This document shows, in pieces, positions 56,398 to 64,000 of a DNA stretch of 64,000 bases (position 1 is the first letter of the stretch; every line of letters starts with the position of its first letter). The notes below the pieces were generated by a model. That model saw only the letters and a list, made by a program, of their open reading frames with translations. It did not search any database and was not told the origin of the DNA. The translations under genes were made by a program, and so were the position numbers. The stretch lies in NCBI GenBank assembly GCA_963755635.1, contig CAVWKS010000007.1, positions 62,001 to 126,000 on the forward strand, written 5' to 3'. Origin of the DNA: AC-32 sp963755635 (GTDB lineage Bacteria; Actinomycetota; Thermoleophilia; Gaiellales; Gaiellaceae).

Positions 56398-57741
56398 GTG
56401 GCGAAGGCGGCAACCCAGTTCGCGTGCACCGACTGCGGCTACTCGGCGGGCCGGTGGTTCGGCAAGTGCCCGTCCTGTGGGGCGTTCGGGACGCTCGTCG
56501 AGGCAGCCGACGTCCCGGCCGGCGGCGCTGCTCCGAAGACCGCATTGCGCCTGGTCGAGGTCGAGGCCGAGGAGGCCGACCGCATCCCGACGGGAGTGGC
56601 CGAGCTCGACCGCGTGCTCGGCGGCGGCCTGGTGCCGGCGTCGCTCGTCCTCGTCGGCGGCGAGCCCGGGGTCGGCAAGTCGACGCTCCTGCTGAGCGCG
56701 CTGCGCTCGATCAGCGAGGCCAGGACGACGCTGCTGATCACCGGCGAGGAGTCTCCCGCCCAGGTCAAGCTGCGGGCCGAGCGGCTCGGCGGCGCGGCGG
56801 AGGTCGCGATCCTGCCCGAGACCGAGCTCGAGGGCGTCTGCGCGACGCTCCAGGCGGTCCGCCCCGAGGTCTGCGTGATCGACTCGGTGCAGACGCTCTA
56901 TTCGGCAGAGCTCGGCTCCGCGCCCGGCTCGGTCGCGCAGGTGCGCGAGGCTGCCTCGCGGCTGCTGCGGGTGGCGAAGGAGTCCGGGATCGCGATCTTC
57001 CTCGTCGGCCACGTGACGAAGGACGGCGCCGTCGCGGGCCCGCGCGTCCTCGAGCACCTGGTCGACTGCGTGCTCCAGTTCGAGGGCGACCGCTACCACG
57101 AGCACCGCGTCCTGCGCGCCGCCAAGAACCGCTTCGGCTCCACGAACGAGCTCGCCGTCTTCGAGATGACCGGAACCGGCCTTGTCGGCGTACCGGAGCC
57201 GTCGGAGCTCTTCGGCCGCAGCGTCGACGGAGAGGTGGGCGCGGCCGTGGCGTGCGCGCTCGAGGGCTCGCGGCCGCTTCTGCTCGAGATCCAGGCGCTC
57301 GTCGCGCCGACGGACCTCGCGATGCCTCGCAGGGTCGGCACGGGAGTCGACCCGAAGAGGCTGGCGATGATCGTCGCGGTTCTCTCGCGGCACGCGGGCG
57401 TCGCGCTCGGCCAGGCGGACGTCTTCGTGAACGTGGCCGGCGGCGTCAGGATCGACGAGCCCGGCGCCGACCTCGCGATCGGGCTCGCGATCGTCTCCGC
57501 GGCCAAGGGCGCTCCGCTCAAGCCGCAGGTCGCGGCGTTCGGCGAGATCGGCCTCACCGGGCGGCTTCGGCCCGCGGCCCAGGCCGAGCGCCGGCTCGAG
57601 GAGTGCGCCAAGCTCGGCCTCGCCGCGGCGGTCGCCCCTGCCGGCACCTCCGGCCGTGTCAAACTAAGGGTTCTCGAAGCAGACACTCTCAGGCAGGCGG
57701 CGAGGGCAGCGATCGATGCAGAACGAGCCGAAGGAGGATAG
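56398..57741 (+). CDS. radA: DNA repair protein RadA
   Basis: RadA helps process recombination intermediates. From GTG 56398 the 447-residue protein has the N-terminal zinc finger (CTDCGYSAGRWFGKCPSC), RecA-type Walker A GGEPGVGKSTLLLSAL, GEESPAQVKLRAERLG, the RadA-specific motif KNRFGSTNELAVFEM, and a Lon-like C-terminal domain (DVFVNVAGGVRIDEPGADLA, AFGEIGLTGRLRPAAQAERR). It overlaps disA by 26 bp; radA-disA is the standard pairing in Gram-positives. Confidence 0.95.
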   Translation: MAKAATQFACTDCGYSAGRWFGKCPSCGAFGTLVEAADVPAGGAAPKTALRLVEVEAEEADRIPTGVAELDRVLGGGLVPASLVLVGGEPGVGKSTLLLSALRSISEARTTLLITGEESPAQVKLRAERLGGAAEVAILPETELEGVCATLQAVRPEVCVIDSVQTLYSAELGSAPGSVAQVREAASRLLRVAKESGIAIFLVGHVTKDGAVAGPRVLEHLVDCVLQFEGDRYHEHRVLRAAKNRFGSTNELAVFEMTGTGLVGVPEPSELFGRSVDGEVGAAVACALEGSRPLLLEIQALVAPTDLAMPRRVGTGVDPKRLAMIVAVLSRHAGVALGQADVFVNVAGGVRIDEPGADLAIGLAIVSAAKGAPLKPQVAAFGEIGLTGRLRPAAQAERRLEECAKLGLAAAVAPAGTSGRVKLRVLEADTLRQAARAAIDAERAEGG

Positions 57742-58867
57742 GGCCCCGCGGATCCCGCCCCCGCTCGGTCTCGTCCGCCAGCCGACGCAAACCGATCCGA
57801 GGCTCGATTCCAAGCTCCTGGCCGCGGTCGCCCGGATCGCGCCCGGAACCGAGCTGCGAGCGGCGATCGACGACATCATCCGCTCCGCCGAGGGAGCGCT
57901 GATCGTGATCGGCGAGCCCTCGGAGCTCGCGTTTCTCTTCTCCGGAGGGATCCAGCTCGACCAGCCGTTCACGCCGCAGCTCCTCTACGAGCTGGCGAAG
58001 ATGGACGGCGCGATCATCGTCAACTCGGCGGTGACGAAGCTGGCGCACGCGAACGTTCAGCTGATGCCGGATCCGACGATTCCGTCCGCCGAGACCGGCA
58101 CGAGGCACCGCACGGCCGAGCGCGTTGCCAAGCAGACCGACGCGCTTGTGATCTCGATCTCGCAGCAGCGCGAGACGGTGACGGTCTTCGTCGGCCACAG
58201 CCGCTACCAGCTCGACCCGATCGCCGACGTGCTCGCGAAGACGAACCAGGCGCTCGGCACGCTCGAGACCTACCGCGCCCGGCTCGAGCAGGTGGTCACT
58301 CGCCTGACCGCGCTCGAGTTCCAGGACGCGGTCATGCTCGACGACGTGCTCGTCACGCTGCAGCGCGCCGAGCTGACGACGCGGATGGCGGAGGAGATCG
58401 AGCGGGCGTGCGTCGAGCTCGGCGAGGAGGGGCGCCTGATCCGCTTGCAGCTCGAGGAGCTCGTGGCCGACGTGCCGGACGAGAAGGCCGCGCTCGTCTA
58501 CGACTACCACGCCGACGGCGGCGCCGAACGGACGCGCGAGGGGCTCGAGGCGCTCGCGGGCTTGCCGTACGACCAGCTGCTCGAGTTCGAGCTGCTCGCC
58601 GTGCTCGGCTACCCGGCGAGCGTCAACCCGCTCGATCACTCCGTCTCGCCGCGGGGCTATCGCGTGCTCTCGCACATCCCGCGCTTGCCCGACGCCGTCG
58701 TCAAGCGCGTCGTCGCAAGCATTCCCGGGCTCGAGGCGATCGCCGGCGCCTCGCAGCGCGAGCTCGAGGCGGTCGAGGGTGTCGGGGCGGTGCGGGCCCG
58801 CGAGATCCGCGAGGGGCTGCGCCGCCTACAAGAGCACAATCTGGTCGACCGCTACCTCCAGCTGTAG
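57716..58867 (+). CDS. disA: DNA integrity scanning diadenylate cyclase DisA
   Basis: DisA makes c-di-AMP from two ATP and reports DNA damage. The 383-residue protein (ATG 57716) has the DAC domain with LAKMDGAIIVNSAVTKLAHA (DGA motif), PSAETGTRHRTAERVAKQTD (RHR motif), and DALVISISQQRETVTVFVG, a helical linker, and a C-terminal HhH domain (GVGAVRAREIREGLRRLQEH). It is the only c-di-AMP synthase in the window. It overlaps radA and is followed by carD after 141 bp. Confidence 0.95.
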   Translation: MQNEPKEDRAPRIPPPLGLVRQPTQTDPRLDSKLLAAVARIAPGTELRAAIDDIIRSAEGALIVIGEPSELAFLFSGGIQLDQPFTPQLLYELAKMDGAIIVNSAVTKLAHANVQLMPDPTIPSAETGTRHRTAERVAKQTDALVISISQQRETVTVFVGHSRYQLDPIADVLAKTNQALGTLETYRARLEQVVTRLTALEFQDAVMLDDVLVTLQRAELTTRMAEEIERACVELGEEGRLIRLQLEELVADVPDEKAALVYDYHADGGAERTREGLEALAGLPYDQLLEFELLAVLGYPASVNPLDHSVSPRGYRVLSHIPRLPDAVVKRVVASIPGLEAIAGASQRELEAVEGVGAVRAREIREGLRRLQEHNLVDRYLQL

Positions 58868-58904
58868 AGAAAATCCCTGCACGCCGCGTAGTTCGGTCGA
58901 AAAG

Positions 58905-58934
58905 TTGGCGTTTTCCAGCGATTTTCGCTATACT
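58905..58934 (+). promoter_or_regulatory. Promoter of carD
   Basis: TTGGCG (58905-58910) and TATACT (58929-58934) are 18 bp apart. A hairpin (gccggcg / cgccggc, arms at 58944-58950 and 58963-58969) lies in the leader, and the ribosome-binding site gggagg stands 7 bases before the TTG start at 59009, which decides that start. Seen in sequence only. Confidence 0.6.
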
Positions 58935-59008
58935 GGCCGAGCCGCCGGCGGAGCATTGTAGTCGCCGGCGTCGTTGTGGAAAAAGAGCGACGAAGGGGAG
59001 GATCGGCG

Positions 59009-59533
59009 TTGTACAAGGTCGGCGACAAGGTGGTGTACCCCCACCACGGGGCGGGCACAGTGGTCAAGCGGGAGACGCGGACGGTGCTCGGGGAGAAGCG
59101 TGAGTACCTGACGATCAAGATCCTGCACAACGACATGACGGTGAACGTCCCGAGCGACAACGCCGAACGGGTCGGTCTCCGCAAGGTGATCGACGAGCAG
59201 ATGGTCTCCAAGGTTTTGAAGGCGCTGACCGGAAGCGGCACGAACATGCCGAAGAACTGGAACCGCCGCTTCAAGCACAACCGCGACAAGATGAAGACCG
59301 GCGACATCTTCGAGCTGGCCGAAGTCGTGCGGAACCTCGCGCTTCGCGACCACGAGAAGGGTCTCTCGACCGGCGAGAAGCAGATGTTCGTCAAGGCGAA
59401 GAAGATTCTCGCCAGCGAGCTGATGTACGCCAAGGACATGGACGAGGACGAGGCGGCCGAATGGCTCGACGGCGTCCTCGCAGGCAAGCCGAAGCGCAAG
59501 AAGACCGCGACCAAGGTCCCGGCCACCGCGTAG
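59009..59533 (+). CDS. carD: CarD family transcriptional regulator
   Basis: CarD binds RNA polymerase beta and stabilises the open complex, in actinobacteria mainly at rRNA and housekeeping promoters. The protein (TTG start, 174 residues) begins YKVGDKVVYPHHGAGTVVKR (the N-terminal RNAP-interacting domain), then MTVNVPSDNAERVGLRKVID and the DNA-binding helical domain with NWNRRFKHNRDKMKTGDIFE, LSTGEKQMFVKAKKILASEL. A frame extension to 58976 lacks a good ribosome-binding site. The C-terminal tail is Lys-rich. Confidence 0.95.
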   Translation: MYKVGDKVVYPHHGAGTVVKRETRTVLGEKREYLTIKILHNDMTVNVPSDNAERVGLRKVIDEQMVSKVLKALTGSGTNMPKNWNRRFKHNRDKMKTGDIFELAEVVRNLALRDHEKGLSTGEKQMFVKAKKILASELMYAKDMDEDEAAEWLDGVLAGKPKRKKTATKVPATA

Positions 59534-59536
59534 TCC

Positions 59537-60217
59537 TTGTCGGTTTGGGCAGTCCTCGCTGCGGCTGGTCGCGGCGAGCGGCTCGGCTCGGACCGGCCGA
59601 AGGCGTTTGCGCGCCTCGGCGGTCGGCCGCTGATCGCGGAGAGTCTCGAGCGGCTCGAGAGCTCCGATTGGATCGACCGCATCGTGATCGCAGCACCGCC
59701 CGAGTGGGAGGAGCCATGCATCCTGGTTGCCGAGGAGATCGGCGCCGGGAAGGTGAGTTCCGCGGTCACCGGTGGAGCGGCACGCTCGGAGTCGGTGCGG
59801 CTCGCGCTCGAGGACGTGCCTGACGGCGCCGCGGTCGTGCTCGTCCACGACGCTGCTCGCCCCTTGCTGCCGGACGAGGTGATCGAGCGCGTGCTCGCGC
59901 CGTTGTCGGAGGGCTGGGACGGAGTCGTGCCGGGGCTGCCGGTGTCAGACACCGTGAAGAAAGTGGAGCAGGATCGCGTCGTGGAGACGCTCCCGCGGGC
60001 CGAGCTCGTGGCCGTGCAGACGCCGCAGGCGTTTGTCGCCTCGGTGCTGCGCGAGGCTCTGGCGGGCGATCTCTCGAGCGCAAGCGACTGCTCGTCGCTC
60101 GTGGAGGCCCGGGGCGGCCGCGTCAAGGTCGTCGAGGGTGACCGCCGGCTCCTGAAGATCACGGACGCCGACGATCTCGCCGCGGTCGCGAGCCTGCTCG
60201 AGCGCGAACAGCAGTAG
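59537..60217 (+). CDS. ispD: 2-C-methyl-D-erythritol 4-phosphate cytidylyltransferase
   Basis: IspD is the third step of the MEP isoprenoid pathway. The TTG at 59537 starts VWAVLAAAGRGERLGSDRPK (nucleotide-binding site), followed by VLVHDAARPLLPDEVIERVL, GLPVSDTVKKVEQDRVVETL and QTPQAFVASVLREAL, all typical. The length of 226 residues is normal. It follows carD after 3 bp; the carD-ispD-ispF order is common in actinobacteria, here with an extra gene before ispF. Confidence 0.93.
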   Translation: MSVWAVLAAAGRGERLGSDRPKAFARLGGRPLIAESLERLESSDWIDRIVIAAPPEWEEPCILVAEEIGAGKVSSAVTGGAARSESVRLALEDVPDGAAVVLVHDAARPLLPDEVIERVLAPLSEGWDGVVPGLPVSDTVKKVEQDRVVETLPRAELVAVQTPQAFVASVLREALAGDLSSASDCSSLVEARGGRVKVVEGDRRLLKITDADDLAAVASLLEREQQ

Positions 60218-60258
60218 GGCCTGTGCAAAGAACGTCACACTTCCGCGACAAAGGCCAC

Positions 60259-60297
60259 CTTGACGCCAACCGGGGTCCGACACCGGGTTTTGTCAAG
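60259..60297. repeat. Palindrome similar to that at 20252, between ispD and the PHP gene
   Basis: cttgac / gtcaag as outer arms and ccggggt / acaccgg as inner arms (one mismatch) around cccga-like loop. The core resembles the coaX-dusB palindrome (ccggggtcagaccccgg). It may terminate ispD transcription or be a dispersed palindromic element. Confidence 0.4.
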
Positions 60298-60316
60298 CGA
60301 AGACACGGATTCGTTC

Positions 60317-61138
60317 GTGCTTCTTGACTACCACATGCACCTGCGCGGGCCCGACGGGCCGCCCACTGCCCGGTACACGGCGGACCGGGTCGAGGAGTAC
60401 GTCGAGCAGGCTCGCCGGGCGGGCATGGACGAGATCGGGTTCAGCGACCACATCTTCTATTTCCGTCAGACGCGCGAGCTCTGGGAGATTCCCTGGATGC
60501 TCGAGCGCTGCGACGACGATCTCGACGAGTACGTCGACGCGATCGTCGAGGCGAAAGGCCGCGGGCTGCCGGTCAAGCTTGGGCTCGAAGTCGACTACTT
60601 CCCCGGCATCGAACGCGAGCTTGCCGAGCTGCTGGACGCCTACCCCTGGGACTACCTGCTCGGCTCGGTGCACTTCGTCGACGGCTTTCCGGTCGACCAG
60701 GAGCCGGGCCTCGTCCACCGCGTCCCGGTGGGAGAGGCGTGGCGGCGCTACTTCACCTGGCTGCGCAACGCAGCACGCAGCGGTCTCTTCGACACGCTTG
60801 CGCACCCGGATCTGATCAAGATCTTCGGGATGCGCCCGCCCGAAGACGAGATTCACTACCTGCACGTCGAGACCGCGGACGCGATCGAGGCGGCCGGAGT
60901 CTGCGTCGAAGTCTCGGCCGCCGGACTGGACAAGCCCGTCGGCGAGCTCTATCCGGACAGGAGCTTTCTCGAGCTGTGCCGCGAGCGCGGCGTTCCGATC
61001 ACGCTCGCCTCGGACGCCCACGAGCCGGCGCATGTCGGCCGTGACGTCGCCCGCGCCGCCGCGCTCGCCCGCGACGCCGGCTACGAGACGGTCACGGTCT
61101 TCGACCGCCGCGAGCGCCGGCAGGAGCCGCTCGGATGA
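60317..61138 (+). CDS. PHP-domain phosphatase, histidinol-phosphatase (HisJ/HisK) like
   Basis: The GTG at 60317 gives 273 residues starting MLLDYHMHLRG, with the metal-binding set of the HisK family: DYHMHL, IGFSDHIFYF, KLGLEVDYFPG, LLGSVHFVDGFPVD, DTLAHPDLIKIFG, EVSAAGLDKPVGELYP and ASDAHEPAHVGRD. Such enzymes hydrolyse histidinol phosphate or other phosphate esters. Longer upstream frames exist but would pass through the palindrome and lack a ribosome-binding site. It is inserted between ispD and ispF, which is unusual; ispF overlaps its stop (ATGA). Confidence 0.87.
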   Translation: MLLDYHMHLRGPDGPPTARYTADRVEEYVEQARRAGMDEIGFSDHIFYFRQTRELWEIPWMLERCDDDLDEYVDAIVEAKGRGLPVKLGLEVDYFPGIERELAELLDAYPWDYLLGSVHFVDGFPVDQEPGLVHRVPVGEAWRRYFTWLRNAARSGLFDTLAHPDLIKIFGMRPPEDEIHYLHVETADAIEAAGVCVEVSAAGLDKPVGELYPDRSFLELCRERGVPITLASDAHEPAHVGRDVARAAALARDAGYETVTVFDRRERRQEPLG

Positions 61139-61605
61139 GAGTCGGTGTCGGAGTCGACGCGCACGCGCTCGTCGAAGGCGTGCCGCTCGTGCTCGGCGGG
61201 GTCGAGGTCGACTCCGCCCGCGGCCTCGCCGGCCATTCGGACGGCGACGTCATCTCCCACGCGCTGATCGACGCGCTGCTCGGGGCCGCCGGCCTCGGCG
61301 ACATCGGCTCGTTGTTTCCGTCGGGCTCGCCGGAGTGGGAGGGCGCGAGCTCGCTCGACCTGCTCGCGCGCGCCTACGCGCAGGTGCGCGGCGAGGGCTT
61401 CGAGCTCGCCAACGCGGACTGCGTGCTCGTGGGCGAGGAGCCGAAGATCGCACCTCTGCGCGAAGCGATGCGAGCACGGCTGGCAGAGGCGCTCCAGGTC
61501 GAGCCGGGCCTCGTGAACGTGCGCGCGACTACGACCGACCGGCTCGGGTTCACCGGCCGCGGCGAGGGCCTTGCGGCGGTCGCGGTCGCGCTGCTCGAGC
61601 GATGA
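61135..61605 (+). CDS. ispF: 2-C-methyl-D-erythritol 2,4-cyclodiphosphate synthase
   Basis: IspF forms the cyclic diphosphate of the MEP pathway. The protein (156 residues) starts MRVGVGVDAHALVEGVPLVL (D and H metal ligands), with GLAGHSDGDVISHALIDALL, the GDIGSLFPSGSPEW loop, ANADCVLVGEEPKIAPLREA and ATTTDRLGFTGRGEGLAAVA. All catalytic residues appear present. It overlaps the PHP gene (ATGA) and the following GNAT gene. Confidence 0.95.
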   Translation: MRVGVGVDAHALVEGVPLVLGGVEVDSARGLAGHSDGDVISHALIDALLGAAGLGDIGSLFPSGSPEWEGASSLDLLARAYAQVRGEGFELANADCVLVGEEPKIAPLREAMRARLAEALQVEPGLVNVRATTTDRLGFTGRGEGLAAVAVALLER

Positions 61606-62303
61606 GGATCGTTCCACTCGACGAGGGGCTCCGCCAGACGCCCTCCTACGGCTCATTGCGCCGGGCCTGGCCTGAGATCGTCTTCCACGACCCGATCTCC
61701 AACGCGAACTGGGGCCGCCTCTACGACGAGCGGCCCGAGTTCCAGTTCGCGCTGGTCGAGGACGGCGCGGTGCTCGCCGAGGGCAACTCGATCCCGGTAG
61801 CTGGCATGCCGGCGACCTGGCGCGAGGCGCTGCGCGACGGCTTCGGGGCAGAAGAGCCCGACCGCCTCTGCGCGCTCGCGATCCTCGTCGACCTCGACCA
61901 CCAGCGGCATGGGCTTTCGCGGCTGATGCTCGAACACATGCGGGGCCTTGGACGCGAGCGCGGCTGGGAGCTGGTCGCGCCGGTCAGGCCGAGCCTCAAG
62001 CACCGCTACCCGCTGACGCCGATCGAGAGCTATGTCGAGTGGCGGCGCGACGACGGCCTGCTGTTCGACCCATGGCTGCGTGCCCACGAGCGGCTTGGAG
62101 CAGAGCTGCTCGGGATAGCGCACGACTCCCTGGTCTCCGAGGGCACGGTCGCCGAGCTCGCGCTCTGGACCGGCCTCTCCTTCCCGGAGAGCGGGAGGTA
62201 CGTGGTCGACGGTGCGCTCGTTCCTGTCGAGATCGAGCTGGAGCTCGACCGCGGCAGCTACCGCGAGCCGAACGTCTGGATGCGGCACCCGTTTGCGTCC
62301 TAG
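61602..62303 (+). CDS. GNAT-like acetyltransferase family protein
   Basis: The ATG at 61602 (overlap with the ispF stop) gives 233 residues. The middle is GNAT-like: QFALVEDGAVLAEGNSIPVA, DRLCALAILVDLDHQRHGLS (acetyl-CoA loop variant QRHGLS) and RLMLEHMRGLGRERGWE. The C-terminal half, VAPVRPSLKHRYPLTPIESY and DGLLFDPWLRAHERLGAELL, is typical of a group of actinobacterial GNAT proteins of unknown substrate. It overlaps mutY tail-to-tail by 4 bp. Confidence 0.78.
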   Translation: MRIVPLDEGLRQTPSYGSLRRAWPEIVFHDPISNANWGRLYDERPEFQFALVEDGAVLAEGNSIPVAGMPATWREALRDGFGAEEPDRLCALAILVDLDHQRHGLSRLMLEHMRGLGRERGWELVAPVRPSLKHRYPLTPIESYVEWRRDDGLLFDPWLRAHERLGAELLGIAHDSLVSEGTVAELALWTGLSFPESGRYVVDGALVPVEIELELDRGSYREPNVWMRHPFAS

Positions 62304-63007
62304 TCCGGAAGGCTGACCGAGCCCGCCTCGAGGCGCACGAGCCCGTCCGCCGCGAGCGCCGCCACCGCTTCCGCGTCGGCCGGGTCGCGCCCTTCGAGGA
62401 TGCTCCGGAGCGCCAGGGCACGGCGCTGGCGGAACGAGCCTTCGAAGCGGCCCTGTTTCCGCAGCGGCTCGAAGCGCCGGCCGCGCGACGGGCACGTAGC
62501 GGCGAGCGGGCACTCGCCGCAGCGCGGCACGCGGGCGAGGCAGACCGTCGCGCCGAGGTCCATCAGCGCCTGCGCGCTCGTGTGGTCGAAGCGTTCGCCG
62601 GTTCGTTCCTGGACCCGCCGCACGTTCACGTCCACCGGCAGCTCGGCTCTCCCGAACGCGAAGCAAGCGACAGCCGCCGCGGTGTACGGCCCGACGCCGG
62701 GCAGCCGAGTCAGGTCGTCCGGCCAACCGCCGGCCGCCACCTCGCGCGCCGCACGCTGCAGGTTGAGCGCTCGCCGGTTGTAGCCGAGCCCCTGCCAGGC
62801 GCGCAGCACGTCCGCGGTCGACGCCGCGGCCAGCGCCCCGACCGTCGGCCAGCGCTCGAGCCACTCGAGATACCGCGGCACGACGCGCGCAACCTGGGTC
62901 TGCTGCAGCATGACCTCCGAGACGAGGATCGCGTACGGGTCGCGCGTCTTCCGCCAGGGCAGGTCTCGCCCGTTCGCCGCGAACCACCGGAGCAGCGCGT
63001 CTCTCAC
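62300..63007 (-). CDS. mutY: A/G-specific adenine glycosylase, MutY-like, short form
   Basis: MutY removes adenine mispaired with 8-oxoguanine. From the GTG at 63007 the protein has 235 residues: RDLPWRKTRDPYAILVSEVM followed by LQQTQV (catalytic Glu), LPGVGPYTAAAVACFAFGRA and PVDVNVRRVQERTG (catalytic Asp), and an iron-sulfur cluster C-x6-C-x2-C-x5-C (CLARVPRCGECPLAATC). The NUDIX-like C-terminal domain that recognises 8-oxoG is absent, so it is a short form as in some actinobacteria, possibly with relaxed specificity. Confidence 0.9.
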   Translation of the reverse strand: MRDALLRWFAANGRDLPWRKTRDPYAILVSEVMLQQTQVARVVPRYLEWLERWPTVGALAAASTADVLRAWQGLGYNRRALNLQRAAREVAAGGWPDDLTRLPGVGPYTAAAVACFAFGRAELPVDVNVRRVQERTGERFDHTSAQALMDLGATVCLARVPRCGECPLAATCPSRGRRFEPLRKQGRFEGSFRQRRALALRSILEGRDPADAEAVAALAADGLVRLEAGSVSLPD

Positions 63008-63017
63008 GCGCCCGAGG

Positions 63018-64000
63018 TTAACCGTCGACCAGGAAGCCGTTCAGCGGGCCGAGCAGGCCGCGCGAGCGCCGCGACACGTGCGGCAGCAGCCTGAGCTTCC
63101 CGCCGGCCTGGGCGTGCGGGCGCCATAGTTCGTCGACGATCGCGGTCGCGTCGCCCTCGAGCTCCTCGCGCGGACACTCGAGATGCTCGGCCCAGAGACG
63201 CAGACGCACGTCGCGCGCCAGCCGCTCGTCGTGGCAGACGAGATTCATCTCCGTGTCGTTGAAGAACGAGTGCTCGTTCAGATTCGCCGAGCCGATCGTC
63301 AGCCAGTGGTCGTCGACGATCGCGATCTTCGCGTGCACGTAGACCTGGTGCGCGTCGTTCGCCTGCCGCAGCGTGCAGGCGAGGAAGCGGTCTGCGCCGC
63401 CGTCGGCCTCGGCGAGCACGCCGAGCTGGCCGCGCGTGTCCTCCTGCCCGTTCTTCGGACGCGAAGGCAGGAGAACGACCAGCCGGAAGTCGTCGCTCGG
63501 CGGGTCGCGCAGCTTCTGGGCCAGCACGTCGGTCAGCTCCGGCGACCAGAGGAACTGGCTCTCGAGGTAGATCAGCCGCTCGGCCGAGCGCAGGCCGCGG
63601 AGGTAGCTCTCGAGGATGCGGAAGTCGCCGCCCGGCATGCTCGGGTAGATCCGCTCGGGGACGGTGCGGACGACCTGCACCTCCAGGTCCCCGGCCGGCG
63701 CCGGTGGCGCGGTCGGCGGGAGCTCCTCGCCCGTGACGTCGTGCCAGCGCAGCGCGAAGTGCCCGGCGACGTCCCCGACGGCCGGGCCGCGCAGGCGGGC
63801 AGTCGCGTCGTGCCAGCCGAGGTCCTCGCGCGGGAGGTGCCGCGGTGTGTCGAAGCGGTCGCCGCCGAGCACGCTCAGGTCGATCCCGCCGACGAAGGCG
63901 AGCTCGCCGTCCACGAGCACGAGCTTTTCGTGGTGGCAGTGCAGCGGCCGCTCGCGCGCGTCGAGGGCGTACTCGATCCTCGTCCCGCGCATGAGCTCTT
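63018..64000 (-). CDS. Phospholipase D / cardiolipin-synthase-like protein, 5' part beyond the window
   Basis: The gene runs leftward from beyond the right edge to a stop at 63018 and shows 327 visible codons. Two HKD motifs are present: CHHEKLVLVDGELAFVGGID and VYVHAKIAIVDDHWLTIGSA, with NLNEHSFFNDTEMNLVCHDE after the second. These mark the PLD superfamily, which includes cardiolipin synthases and phospholipases. The N-terminus is not in the window, so the presence of membrane helices cannot be judged. It lies 10 bp beyond the mutY start on the same strand. Confidence 0.88.
   Translation of the reverse strand, partial: ELMRGTRIEYALDARERPLHCHHEKLVLVDGELAFVGGIDLSVLGGDRFDTPRHLPREDLGWHDATARLRGPAVGDVAGHFALRWHDVTGEELPPTAPPAPAGDLEVQVVRTVPERIYPSMPGGDFRILESYLRGLRSAERLIYLESQFLWSPELTDVLAQKLRDPPSDDFRLVVLLPSRPKNGQEDTRGQLGVLAEADGGADRFLACTLRQANDAHQVYVHAKIAIVDDHWLTIGSANLNEHSFFNDTEMNLVCHDERLARDVRLRLWAEHLECPREELEGDATAIVDELWRPHAQAGGKLRLLPHVSRRSRGLLGPLNGFLVDG

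Overview
The window is a continuous, very GC-rich chromosomal stretch with closely packed, often overlapping genes and many GTG/TTG starts. The gene set (CarD, a DUF2469-like protein, a DUF4081-like GNAT, class II LysRS, ClpC, DisA, an LPXTG-type surface protein, and a secreted protein with the GTW...YQWxRCDSSG Ig-like module often seen in Thermoleophilia) points to an actinobacterium, most likely class Thermoleophilia. That placement is inference; no rRNA or tRNA gene is visible to test it.

Layout. 1-7 kb: partial hotdog thioesterase, sirtuin, L,D-transpeptidase lipoprotein with an unknown secreted partner, diacylglycerol-kinase-like protein, DeoD and a GNAT. 6-26 kb: a Gram-positive-style housekeeping core (tilS, hpt, ftsH, folP, folB, folK, coaX, dusB, greA, lysS), interrupted by a heterodimeric ABC exporter, a subtilisin on the opposite strand and a lone peptide-binding protein. 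22-24 kb: a badly frame-broken glycosyltransferase and an epimerase. 25.5-50 kb: a large surface-polysaccharide locus with about ten glycosyltransferases, polysaccharide deacetylases, a Wzx-type flippase, a Wzz/BY-kinase fusion with its LMW phosphatase, two O-antigen-ligase-like polymerases, nucleotide-sugar epimerases, a secreted glycosidase-like protein, an LPXTG surface protein and the priming phosphoglycosyl transferase. 50-51 kb: an approximately 0.8 kb spacer holding a 37-codon peptide ORF, a perfect 12-bp hairpin and a decayed ORF. 51-64 kb: clpC, a spermidine-synthase-like membrane protein, an EamA exporter, radA-disA, carD-ispD-PHP phosphatase-ispF, a GNAT, mutY and a truncated phospholipase D.

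How the genes fit together. In the polysaccharide locus the phosphoglycosyl transferase would load the first sugar on the polyprenyl carrier, the glycosyltransferases would extend it, the flippase would export it, the O-antigen-ligase-like proteins would polymerise or attach it, and the Wzz/BY-kinase with the tyrosine phosphatase would set chain length. Deacetylases and the glycosidase-like protein would modify the product. DisA supplies c-di-AMP and CarD controls rRNA and housekeeping transcription.

Important caveat: at least 15 genes, including essential ones (hpt, ftsH, coaX, clpC), are split by single-base shifts whose two halves match one family. This is best explained by sequencing or assembly errors, so boundaries of those genes are composites. 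It limits confidence in any claim that a gene here is truly broken.
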